A DNA stretch of 64,000 nucleotides from Alphaproteobacteria bacterium (lineage in GTDB: Bacteria; Pseudomonadota; Alphaproteobacteria; JAJFFI01): positions 21,717 through 85,716 of the forward strand of contig JASJBI010000023.1 of NCBI GenBank assembly GCA_030066595.1. The letters are read 5' to 3'. Both the position numbers and the translations under genes were made by a program. The notes under the pieces were generated by a model. That model saw nothing but the letters and a program-made list of their open reading frames with translations, searched no databases and had not been told where the DNA came from. Below are positions 1 through 8,020 of this stretch, one piece after another. Each line of letters opens with the position of its first letter. Position 1 is the stretch's first letter.

Positions 1-1715
1 TCATCATCGCGGTCTCCACCGTGTTCAGCTCGATCAACGCCTTGACCATGAGCCCCGCGCTCGCGGCCCTGCTGCTGCGGCCGCAAAAGAAAGAGAAGAA
101 TGCGTTCTTCCGCGGCTTCGACGCGATTTTCCGGAGAACCGAGACGGGCTATGCCAGCATGGTCGGCATGCTGGTCCGGCGCAGCGCGGTCATGATGCTG
201 CTGTTCCTGGGCTTGGGCGGGCTCACCGGCTGGCAGTTCACGAGTTTGCCGACCGGTTTCCTCCCGACCGAGGACCAGGGCTATCTCATTGCCAATGTGC
301 AACTGCCCAATGCGGCCTCCCAGGAGCGCACGCAGGAAGTGCTCGGCAATATTGACGGCATCCTCAAGGACACCCCGGGCGTCGCGAACTGGGTTTCTCT
401 CGGCGGTTTCTCGCTGATCGACGGGACCAACGCGTCCAACGCGGCGACCGTGTTCATTGTCATGAAGCCCTGGGAGGAGCGCACGACGCCCGAGCTCAGC
501 CAGCCGGCGATCCTGGCGCAGCTGCAGCGGGAATTCGGAGCCATCCAGGAAGCCATCGTGTTCGCCTTCCCGCCGCCCGCCATCACCGGCCTGGGCGTCG
601 CCGGCGGCTTTCAGTTCCAGCTCCAGGACCGGGGCGGGGTGGGCCTCGAGGAATTGCAGACGATGGTCCAGGAGATCATCCGGGACGGCAACGCCCAGTC
701 GGGGCTCACCAATCTGAACACCACGTTCCGGGTCGACGTGCCGCAGCTCTTTGCCGAAGTGGACCGCACCAAGGCCAAGACCCTGGGGATCCCGTTGGAC
801 GCGGTGTTCAACACCATGCAGACCTATCTCGGGTCCTACTATGTGAACGACTTCAACAAGTTCGGCCGCACCTGGCAGGTCAAGGTCCAGGCCGACCACC
901 AGTTCCGGCTCGAGCCCGAGGACATCCGCAACCTCGACGTCCGCAACGCCCGGGGCGAGATGGTGCCGATCGGGACCCTGGTCGACGTGCGCGAGATCCT
1001 CGGGCCGCAGACCATCCTGCGCTACAATCTCTACCCGGCCGCCTCCATCACCGGCGCGGCGGCGCCGGGCTTCAGCTCGGGCCAGGCGCTGACGCTCATG
1101 GAGCAGCTCGCCGACGCCAAGCTCCCCACCTCCATGGGCTTCGAATGGACCGCCATGTCCTTCCAGGAAAGACAGGTCGGCGGCGAAGCCTTCCTCGTGT
1201 TCGCGCTGGCCATCATCCTGGTGTTCCTGGTGTTGTCCGCCCAATACGAAAGTTGGACCAGCCCGGCCGCCGTCATCCTGGTCGTACCTCTGGCGGTGCT
1301 GGGCACGGTCATCGCGCTGGTGATGCGCGAATTCGACAACAACGTCTATACCCAGATCGGCATCGTCCTGCTCATCGGTTTGGCCAGCAAGAGCGCGATC
1401 CTCATCGTCGAGTTCGCCGCCGAAGGGCGCGCCCAGGGGAAAAGCATCCTGGAGGCGGTCGAGGAGGCCGCGAAGCTGCGCTTCCGGCCGATTCTGATGA
1501 CGGCGTTCTCATCGGTCTTCGGTTTCATGCCGCTGGTGGTCGCGTCGGGCGCCGGGGCCGCCAGCCAACAGGCCATCGGCACCGGCGTGGTCGGCGGCAT
1601 GATCGCCGCGACCATCATGTCGCTGATCTTCACGCCGGTCTTCTACGTGGTGATGCAGCGCATCTCCGAGCTCAGGCGCAAGGGCGAAACACCCGCCGAG
1701 GCCGCAGCGGAGTAG
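1..1715 (+). CDS. RND (HAE1-type) multidrug efflux permease, 3'-terminal part
   Basis: The frame is already open at the window edge (codons in register with base 3), so the N-terminal half is missing. About 570 residues remain. They include the hydrophobic segment that starts the second half of an RND pump, the periplasmic pore and docking region (starting LPTGFLPTEDQGYL), and the C-terminal membrane bundle with the AcrB-like motifs LSAQYESW, LIVEFA and RPILMT. Known members are proton-driven trimeric inner-membrane pumps that pass drugs or lipids to an outer-membrane channel through a fusion protein. The partner genes would lie upstream, outside the window. The next gene is convergent and ends 14 bp away, leaving no room for a separate terminator. 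The family call is secure; the substrate is unknown. Confidence 0.95.
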   Translation, partial: IIAVSTVFSSINALTMSPALAALLLRPQKKEKNAFFRGFDAIFRRTETGYASMVGMLVRRSAVMMLLFLGLGGLTGWQFTSLPTGFLPTEDQGYLIANVQLPNAASQERTQEVLGNIDGILKDTPGVANWVSLGGFSLIDGTNASNAATVFIVMKPWEERTTPELSQPAILAQLQREFGAIQEAIVFAFPPPAITGLGVAGGFQFQLQDRGGVGLEELQTMVQEIIRDGNAQSGLTNLNTTFRVDVPQLFAEVDRTKAKTLGIPLDAVFNTMQTYLGSYYVNDFNKFGRTWQVKVQADHQFRLEPEDIRNLDVRNARGEMVPIGTLVDVREILGPQTILRYNLYPAASITGAAAPGFSSGQALTLMEQLADAKLPTSMGFEWTAMSFQERQVGGEAFLVFALAIILVFLVLSAQYESWTSPAAVILVVPLAVLGTVIALVMREFDNNVYTQIGIVLLIGLASKSAILIVEFAAEGRAQGKSILEAVEEAAKLRFRPILMTAFSSVFGFMPLVVASGAGAASQQAIGTGVVGGMIAATIMSLIFTPVFYVVMQRISELRRKGETPAEAAAE

Positions 1716-1729
1716 ACGGGCCGACGGCC

Positions 1730-4330
1730 TCAGCCGTTGCGGACCACGGCCGGCGCGCCGAGCCGAGGGCGAACGCCGAAAGCGGGCGCCGCGTTGATCA
1801 TGGAGAGCGTGAGCGCCGCGCCATGCGGCAGCGACAGGACCCCCAGCATGGCGCTCCAGAGCAGGGCTTCCGGCTCGACCCGTCCCACGGTCAGGGCCAC
1901 GGCGACGGCCCCGCCACAGAGCAGCAGGCACAGGATCGTTTCCTGCCAGACCATCGCGGCGCCCCGCAGCAGGGCCGGGCGGGACTGGCATTTGGGCGTG
2001 CGCAGGAACGGCCGGTTGCGGGTGATCAGGCCGGCGAGGACCGCCTTGGCCACGGTATGCGAGAGCGCCAGGCCGGCCACGGCCGCTCCGAGCGTGTCGG
2101 CCCAGGACGCCCGCATGCGTGTGCGATACAGCCAGGCGGTCTTGACCAGCTTGCCGCCGACGAAGCTGAGCGCCGCCGCAAGAAACAGGCTCAGCGGGTA
2201 TTCGAACCGGTCCGGCCAGATCAGCAGCCCGGCGGTCCAGGCCAGCGCCAGGCCGGTCAGCACCAGATTGACCGCATCCGCAAGCCAAGGCAGCCAGCCG
2301 GCGATAAAGTGAAAGCGCTGGCCGAGGCTCAGGCGGCCCGGCCCCCCGCCAAGCAGCGCGCGCTTGTGCCGGCGCACGATCTGGACCGCGCCATAGGCCC
2401 AGCGAAAGCGCTGTTTCTGATAGGCCGCCAGGCTGTCGGGCGTGAGGCCGCGGCCGAAGCTCTCGGCCACATAGCGGGCGTCATAGCCGGCCGCGAGAAT
2501 GCGCAGGCCGAGTTCCGCGTCCTCGCAGATGCACCATTCGCCCCAGCCACCGACGCGGGCCAGCGCCGCCCGGCGGACCAGCGTCATGGTGCCGTGCTGG
2601 ATGATCGCATTGCGCTCATTGCGCTGGACCATGCCGCATTGGAAGAAACCGGCATACTCCCAGAAGCACATGCGCTTGAACGCGCTCTCGCCGCCGTCGC
2701 GGTAGTCCTGCGGCGCCTGGACGACGCCGACGCGGTCGTCGCCAAACATTGGGACCAGGGCCCCGAGCCAGTCCGGCGCCACCAAATAGTCGCTGTCGAT
2801 GACTCCGATGATCTCGGCGTCGGGCGCGGTCCGCCGAAGGGCGAAGTTCAGGGCCCCGGCCTTGAAACCGGCCAGCCGTTCGACATGGAAGAAGCGGAAG
2901 CGCGGTCCGAGATGGCTGCAACAGGCCTGCACGGGTCGCCACAGCGCCTCGTCGCGGGTGTTGTTGTCCACGACCAGGACCTCGAAGTTCGGATAGTCGA
3001 GCCGGGCCAGGGCCCGCAGGGTCTTGACGACCATGTCCGGCGGCTCGCTGCAGATCGGGACGTGGATCGAGACCTTGGGCGCCCGGTCCGGCAACGTCCG
3101 CCGCCGGGGCCGCACCGCCCGGCGCAACGGCCGGGACCAGGTGACCTCGACCGCTTCCAGCGCTTCGGTCATCAGCACCGCGACCAGAACCGCCAGCAGC
3201 AGGGTCATGCCCGCCTGCACGATCAGGCCGGCCTCGGTCATGTAGTGCGAGGCGAAGACGTGCCCGGCCCAGACAGCCCCCATCGCCACCGCCTGGATCA
3301 AGCCGCCATAGACCAGCCGGCCCGGGCCGGCCAGCCGGCGGGCCGCGGTGAAGAACAGCAGCAGCGGCAGCAATGCGAAATAGGCCGAGGCCGCGGCAAG
3401 CCGTGGCCAGCCCTCGACCGGGATCAGCGGTCCCGTGAAAGTGACCTTCATCTGGCGGTCCACGTCGAACAGGCCCCAATAGGCGCCCGCGCCGCCCTCC
3501 ATCGCCATCTTCCAGGGCTGGTCGAACGCCTCGACCACGAAGTAGTCGAGCTTTCGCCACTCCGCCGCCCTAAGGAAGGCGCGCAGGAACCGCGCCTGGT
3601 TGACCTGGGTCGGCACCGCGGCGCCACGGATGCGGCCGCCGCTGGGCCAGCCGACCTCGGTCAGCACCACCGGCTTGCCGGGAAAGGCGGCGCGGATCTC
3701 GTCGAGCCGGTCCAGGGTATAGGCCACAGCGTCGTCGACCGGCACGCCCTCCCAATAGGGCAGGATGTGCACGGCGATGAACTGCACGTGATCGGCGAGC
3801 TCGGGATGGGCGAGCCAAACATGCCAAGGCTCCGACGTGCTGACCGGCACCTTGACTTGGCGGCGAACCGTCTTGAGATGATCGATCAACTCGGCGGCCG
3901 TGACGTCCTCGCGCAACAGCGCCTCGTTCCCGACCAGCACCCGGTCAACATTGCCGTTGCCGTTGGCCAGGCGCACCAGTTTCGCGATCTCGGTCGCATC
4001 CGCCTCGGCATTCCCGTCGATCCAGGCGCCGGCCGTAACCTTGAAACCGTAACGGCGCGCCAGTCCCGGGATCGCGCTGAACTCATTGCCGGCGCGGTAT
4101 GTGCGGATGCGCGTGACCAGCCCATCGAGGCGGGCTAGATCGTCGTCGATCTGATCGGAGGTGGGCGCGTCGCCGGCCTCCGGGCTCGCGTCCCGGCCGA
4201 ACGGGCTGAACGAGATGCCCTGGATCAGCCCGCTCCAGGGCACGGCCTCCTGAGGCCGGTTCGCAAATGCCCAGACCGTAACGCTCACCCCCATGACAAG
4301 GAGGATGATGGCCGCATCCCATCTGCGCAT
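1730..4330 (-). CDS. GH17-GT2 membrane fusion protein, NdvB-type beta-glucan synthase
   Basis: An 866-residue protein. An N-terminal membrane anchor (residues about 6-22) leads into a periplasmic GH17 domain with the acid/base motif VGNEAL (E136) and the nucleophile motif TEVGWPS (E225). Transmembrane segments follow (about 312-390), then a family 2 glycosyltransferase domain with DSDY (about 512), EDAELGLR and QKQRFRW, and a C-terminal membrane block. The same architecture is known from Bradyrhizobium and Pseudomonas NdvB-like proteins that make (cyclic) beta-1,3 glucans, where the GT2 part polymerises UDP-glucose and the GH17 part remodels or cyclises the chain. All catalytic residues I can place are intact. 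It stands alone and is convergent with the efflux gene. The product linkage is inferred from the family. Confidence 0.9.
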   Translation of the reverse strand: MRRWDAAIILLVMGVSVTVWAFANRPQEAVPWSGLIQGISFSPFGRDASPEAGDAPTSDQIDDDLARLDGLVTRIRTYRAGNEFSAIPGLARRYGFKVTAGAWIDGNAEADATEIAKLVRLANGNGNVDRVLVGNEALLREDVTAAELIDHLKTVRRQVKVPVSTSEPWHVWLAHPELADHVQFIAVHILPYWEGVPVDDAVAYTLDRLDEIRAAFPGKPVVLTEVGWPSGGRIRGAAVPTQVNQARFLRAFLRAAEWRKLDYFVVEAFDQPWKMAMEGGAGAYWGLFDVDRQMKVTFTGPLIPVEGWPRLAAASAYFALLPLLLFFTAARRLAGPGRLVYGGLIQAVAMGAVWAGHVFASHYMTEAGLIVQAGMTLLLAVLVAVLMTEALEAVEVTWSRPLRRAVRPRRRTLPDRAPKVSIHVPICSEPPDMVVKTLRALARLDYPNFEVLVVDNNTRDEALWRPVQACCSHLGPRFRFFHVERLAGFKAGALNFALRRTAPDAEIIGVIDSDYLVAPDWLGALVPMFGDDRVGVVQAPQDYRDGGESAFKRMCFWEYAGFFQCGMVQRNERNAIIQHGTMTLVRRAALARVGGWGEWCICEDAELGLRILAAGYDARYVAESFGRGLTPDSLAAYQKQRFRWAYGAVQIVRRHKRALLGGGPGRLSLGQRFHFIAGWLPWLADAVNLVLTGLALAWTAGLLIWPDRFEYPLSLFLAAALSFVGGKLVKTAWLYRTRMRASWADTLGAAVAGLALSHTVAKAVLAGLITRNRPFLRTPKCQSRPALLRGAAMVWQETILCLLLCGGAVAVALTVGRVEPEALLWSAMLGVLSLPHGAALTLSMINAAPAFGVRPRLGAPAVVRNG

Positions 4331-4376
4331 GTCCCGCCCGCCCCTCTTGACCTCGACTTATATCTTTTGTCGCCCT

Positions 4377-4405
4377 TTGATAGACAGGGTTGTATGCGGG
4401 ATTAT
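4377..4405 (+). promoter_or_regulatory. possible sigma70-type promoter for the nuclease gene
   Basis: TTGATA (4377-4382) and GATTAT (4400-4405) are separated by 17 bp in the divergent gap between the glucan synthase and the nuclease. The -10 match is poor and the leader would be about 140 nt, so this is only a candidate. Confidence 0.25.
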
Positions 4406-4550
4406 TCCGCGCGAATCCTGCGGGGCCGGCGCGGGGATGGGCAACCGGACGGCGCAAAATGCCGGCCGCCGTCGCCGCACGCAAGGGTCGCGACCGCGCT
4501 CCGTCGTGCAAGGCCGGGCATTTGCCGGGTGCAGCTGCTATGCTCTCCCC

Positions 4551-5300
4551 ATGCACCGTCTGCTGCACGCATTCATGTTGATCCTGATCGCTACGGCCGC
4601 GGCCGCCGAGATAAAGGGCCAGCCCGTGGTGATTTCTGGCGACCTCATCGAGATCGAAGGTGAGCAGATCCGGCTCTACGGTATCGACGCGCCCGAATTG
4701 GAACAGACCTGCAAGACCCGGCGCGGCACGCCGCACGCCTGCGGCAAGATCGCGCGCCAGGTGCTGCGGGAGCTGATCGCGGGGCAGGAGGTGACCTGCG
4801 AGGGCGACAAGCGAGACGAAGACGGCCGTCGCCTGGCGGTGTGCTCGGTCGGCCGGTTCGACCTCAACAAACAGATGGTCCTGCAGGGCTGGGCGCTCGC
4901 GGACCGGCAACAGAGCCAGGCCTATGTCCGCGCCGAAGCGGCAGCGCAGCAGCTTCGCGAGGGGCTCTGGAAACGGACCTTCGTGCCGCCCCGCGCGTGG
5001 CGCGAGGCACAGAGAAAGCAGAAGAAGTCGAGCGACCGCCAGTTCGTGATCGAGATCGACGGCAGCGTGAGCGTCCGCTTCTCCGGAGAGTGCGAGCTCA
5101 AGACCCGAAGCGGCACCAAGACCCTCACATTCGACGGCAGGGTTCCGCAGACGCACACCCTCGCGGGCCTGGGCCTGAGCTGCAAGTTCAGCAAGGGACA
5201 GAGCAAAGGCATGCTGGCGATCGTGGCCAAGGAGGGAAATGCTGTCATCAGCCGGTCAATGACCAGCGGCAGCGGCGTGATCGCCTTCTCGATCCAGTAG
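4551..5300 (+). CDS. exported SNase-like (thermonuclease family) protein
   Basis: A 249-residue protein that starts with a clear signal peptide (MHRLLHAFMLILIATAAAA), which is why I chose this ATG rather than an earlier in-frame one. The mature part opens with the staphylococcal-nuclease fold signature GEQIRLYGIDAPE and continues through RDEDGRRLAVC, the region carrying the family's catalytic Arg and Glu residues. About 80 extra C-terminal residues follow the nuclease core and match no domain I recognise. Family members cut DNA and RNA with calcium, outside the cytoplasm. The gene sits alone, divergent from the glucan synthase, with the tRNA downstream. Confidence 0.88.
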   Translation: MHRLLHAFMLILIATAAAAEIKGQPVVISGDLIEIEGEQIRLYGIDAPELEQTCKTRRGTPHACGKIARQVLRELIAGQEVTCEGDKRDEDGRRLAVCSVGRFDLNKQMVLQGWALADRQQSQAYVRAEAAAQQLREGLWKRTFVPPRAWREAQRKQKKSSDRQFVIEIDGSVSVRFSGECELKTRSGTKTLTFDGRVPQTHTLAGLGLSCKFSKGQSKGMLAIVAKEGNAVISRSMTSGSGVIAFSIQ

Positions 5301-5324
5301 GCCGGACGCCGGAGCCGCGCCTGC

Positions 5325-5353
5325 TTGCGGCCGGATCGGTGCCCCCCTATGTT
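5325..5353 (+). promoter_or_regulatory. promoter of tRNA-Thr
   Basis: TTGCGG (5325-5330), a 17 bp spacer, and TATGTT (5348-5353). Transcription would begin near 5360, about 10 bp before the mature tRNA 5' end, which is the usual arrangement. Confidence 0.5.
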
Positions 5354-5369
5354 ACCGGGCATCAGCCAA

Positions 5370-5445
5370 GCCGGCTTAGCTCAGCTGGTAGAGCATCTGA
5401 TTTGTAATCAGGGGGTCGGGGGTTCGAGTCCCTCAGCCGGCACCA
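5370..5445 (+). tRNA. tRNA-Thr (anticodon UGU)
   Basis: A 76-nt cloverleaf with CCA encoded. The acceptor arm GCCGGCT pairs fully with AGCCGGC, with A73 and then CCA at 5443-5445. The D stem is GCTC/GAGC. The anticodon stem TCTGA/TCAGG flanks the loop TTTGTAA with anticodon TGT at 5403-5405. The T loop contains GGTTCGAGTCC. It reads ACA codons. No integrase gene or duplicated 3' end is visible nearby, so I see no sign that it is used as an integration site here. Confidence 0.97.
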
Positions 5446-5795
5446 TAAATATCAACAGCTTATATGGGCTTGCTTTGCCAGTGCCCGCGTGGTGTGCGCG
5501 GCAGCGCATCGGTAGCACCTGTGCGCGATCCCTCATTCTCTCAAACCTTCAATCGATCCGCGCACGGCCTGTCGGTTGGGCAGGACCGAAACGTTCACCG
5601 ACACCTGCATCAAGCTTCACTCATTCTTAACCAACCTTTCCGAGCCTAGCGACCGGACAGGTTGGAAACTCCCGTGTGCGGGGCAATCCCACGGCGCGAC
5701 AGGATTGGACGCCTGGCGCGACGGACCGAACCACAACGGCACTCTGGCCTGTTCGAAGACGGTAGACCGTAGCCGGGCATGTCGAGCAACGAGAA
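5446..5795. other. intergenic stretch with no recognised gene
   Basis: About 350 bp between the tRNA and the next gene. Short open frames exist but none has a ribosome binding site or recognisable protein character. I see no terminator hairpin with a T-run. Confidence 0.6.
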
Positions 5796-6548
5796 ATGCG
5801 ATTCGCTTCGTCTAACGAGCTTGATGCGCGCAACGAACACTGCGACGATGCCCGCCTTGGCAGCTTGAGCCACTGGCCGCTCCGACTGACATTTCTCTTG
5901 CTTGCTTTGATTTCGACGTCATCTCTGCCTGCAGCAGCCAACTGCCTCCTGGACGGATGCGTGCGAGGGGGCTCGTTTGAGCTGGCGTCGGTAAGCAGAA
6001 CAACCGGTGACTCGGAGCTGGATGCACGGATCTGGACCGAAGCAAGCGGCCTCATCCGCGCCTTCGAGATCCAGCCGAGCATGCTCCTTTATGACGATCT
6101 GGAGGCGCCGAACGCCTTCGCCAGCGTGCAGAGCACCGCAGCCGGCCATTTTGGAACGGTCTATTTCGGCAGGCGGCTGATCAGCGGATTGCTGTCAACG
6201 GAGGCCATGGGGGAAGCCGCGCTGGTCGTGGTCATGGCGCATGAGTGGTCCCATATCCTGCAACTCGCCAACGGCTTTCCGGACCAAGCCCCAAGCCGGG
6301 TGCGCGAGCTGCATGCCGATCTGTTGGCAGGCTGGTACCTGGGACGCCGCAACCTGGCGCCGCCCGGCAATGTGTCGTCCCTGGCCGTGCCGATCTATCA
6401 GCACAACGGGTATCACGACTTGAGCGTCCTCAGCCATGGCTCGGTCGATTCCCGCACCATGGCCCTGCTGTTCGGCTATCAGCGAGCCGAGATGCCGCTG
6501 GGGGCGGTCTACCAGATGGGCTTGGAGTTCGTGCTGACCTACTTGTGA
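5796..6548 (+). CDS. exported or membrane-anchored zinc-metallopeptidase-like protein
   Basis: A 250-residue protein. A hydrophobic stretch at residues about 31-48 ending in LPAAANC looks like a signal peptide (the Cys could also suit a lipoprotein), preceded by an unusually long polar N-terminus, so the true start may be internal. The key features are HEWSH (H149-H153), a HExxH zinc site, and ELHADLLAGW about 20 residues later. The latter supplies a third Glu ligand in the manner of the YpfJ family (EL.AD..AG). Known relatives are poorly characterised putative zinc proteases. It is a single gene, convergent with the response regulator. Its role is unknown. Confidence 0.72.
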   Translation: MRFASSNELDARNEHCDDARLGSLSHWPLRLTFLLLALISTSSLPAAANCLLDGCVRGGSFELASVSRTTGDSELDARIWTEASGLIRAFEIQPSMLLYDDLEAPNAFASVQSTAAGHFGTVYFGRRLISGLLSTEAMGEAALVVVMAHEWSHILQLANGFPDQAPSRVRELHADLLAGWYLGRRNLAPPGNVSSLAVPIYQHNGYHDLSVLSHGSVDSRTMALLFGYQRAEMPLGAVYQMGLEFVLTYL

Positions 6549-6587
6549 TCGGCCGGGTCTGCCAAAACTCGGGAAACAACCGGTCGC

Positions 6588-8018
6588 TCAGAACCGGCGC
6601 CAGGTTGCTCCAGTGGAGGGGGTCAGTCTTCGGCCGGCTTCGCGCCAGCGGGACTTGGACGGACCCTCGCAATCGTCGGCGAGGCGGTATTTCTGGATCA
6701 ATCGGTAGAGGTTTCTCTCGCTGATGCCCAACGCCTGGGCCACATCCGCCCGACGTCCGTCATGCCGCTCCAGCAGGAAAGCAATGTAGTCTCTGCGAAC
6801 CTGTTCGAGCGTCGGCTCGCGATCGAAGGAGAGCGTCACCTCGGAAACGCCGGTTTGGTCGGACGCGCCGAAAGTCAGGTGCTCGGCTCGGATCTCCGAG
6901 CTCTCGCCCGCTAGGATGATGGCGCGCTCGATGACATTCTTGAGTTCGCGAACGTTTCCCGGCCAGTCGTAAGCCGTGAGCTTGCGCAGCGCGCCGTCCG
7001 AGACGGTCTGGTTCACCCGCCGGGAAAACCCGTGGTTTCGGATGAAAAAGCCGACCAGTTCGGGGATGTCCTCGCGGCGTGATCGCAAAGGCGGCACCCG
7101 GATCACGAAGGTGCTCAGACGGTAGAACAGGTCCGCCCGGAAACTCCCGTCCTGAATACGGTCTTCCAGCTCGGCGTTGGTGGCCGCCACGATGCGTACG
7201 TTGGCACTCAGGTCTTTGGTTCCGCCAACCCGCCGGAAATAGCCCGTCTCGAGCATCCTGAGGAGCTTGGCCTGAACCGGCGGTGAGATCTCGCCGATCT
7301 CATCGAGAAATAAGGTACCGCTCTCCGCCCCTTCGATCAGCCCCTTCTTCTGACGATAGGCACCGGTGAACGAACCCCGTTCGTGGCCGAACAACTCGGA
7401 CTCGAACAAGGTCTCCTGCAGCGTGCAGCAATCCAAGGCGACGAAGTTCCGAATCGAGCGCGGACTGCGCGCATGGATCTCATGCGCGACCAGCTCCTTG
7501 CCGACCCCGCTTTCGCCCTGAATCAGGACGGTCATATCGGTGGGAGCCACGGAATCGATCAGCGATTCCACCCGCCGCAGCGCGGGGCTGTGCCCGGTGA
7601 GAAAGCTGCGGCGCCGGCTCTGGATCTGCGCGCGATAGAACTGATGCTCTTGGCGCAACAGCGCGGTCTCCAGCACGCGCTGCACAACGAGTTCGAGTTC
7701 GTCAAGATTGACCGGCTTGACCATGTAGTCGGCCGCCCCGGTCTGCATGGACTTCACGGCGTTCTGAACGGAGCCGTAGGCGGTCAGAACGATGACCGGC
7801 TGCTGCGTAACCAGCGCGGGGAGCTTCTCGAACCCGTCGGCATCCGGAAGCTTGGGATCGAGCAGGATCAGTTGCGGCTCGTTCCGGGCCAAATAGGCCT
7901 CCGCCTCGCCCCAGTTGTTCGCTTCATGAACCCGGTAGCCGATGCGCGAGAGCTGCTTGGCGATCAGGGCGTTGAGCGTGACGTCATCCTCGATGACCAG
8001 GATCTTCTCATTGGTCAT
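6588..8018 (-). CDS. NtrC-family sigma54-dependent response regulator
   Basis: A 476-residue protein. Residues 1-120 are a receiver with the phospho-acceptor D54 (ILLDPKLPD), VLTAYG and the conserved Lys in MVKP. The central AAA+ domain carries Walker A GESGVGKE, the sigma54-contacting loop as GSFTGA (the GAFTGA variant with Ser) and Walker B LFLDEIGE. A Fis-type helix-turn-helix lies at the C-terminus (VAQALGISERNLYRLI). The start ATG at 8018 is 3 bp from the end of the kinase gene, so the two are co-translated partners. It should activate sigma54 promoters, and a good candidate target lies upstream of the repeat-protein genes near 20012. Confidence 0.95.
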   Translation of the reverse strand: MTNEKILVIEDDVTLNALIAKQLSRIGYRVHEANNWGEAEAYLARNEPQLILLDPKLPDADGFEKLPALVTQQPVIVLTAYGSVQNAVKSMQTGAADYMVKPVNLDELELVVQRVLETALLRQEHQFYRAQIQSRRRSFLTGHSPALRRVESLIDSVAPTDMTVLIQGESGVGKELVAHEIHARSPRSIRNFVALDCCTLQETLFESELFGHERGSFTGAYRQKKGLIEGAESGTLFLDEIGEISPPVQAKLLRMLETGYFRRVGGTKDLSANVRIVAATNAELEDRIQDGSFRADLFYRLSTFVIRVPPLRSRREDIPELVGFFIRNHGFSRRVNQTVSDGALRKLTAYDWPGNVRELKNVIERAIILAGESSEIRAEHLTFGASDQTGVSEVTLSFDREPTLEQVRRDYIAFLLERHDGRRADVAQALGISERNLYRLIQKYRLADDCEGPSKSRWREAGRRLTPSTGATWRRF

Positions 8019-8020
8019 CT

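Noticed and set aside
1145..4138. A 997-residue open frame on the plus strand
   Set aside because: It runs antisense to the GH17-GT2 gene and has an Arg/Pro/His-rich composition typical of a shadow frame in GC-rich DNA. It also overlaps the end of the RND gene.
5370..5445. tRNA-Thr as an integration site for a genomic island
   Set aside because: No integrase, no duplicated tRNA 3' end and no change in base composition is seen next to it.
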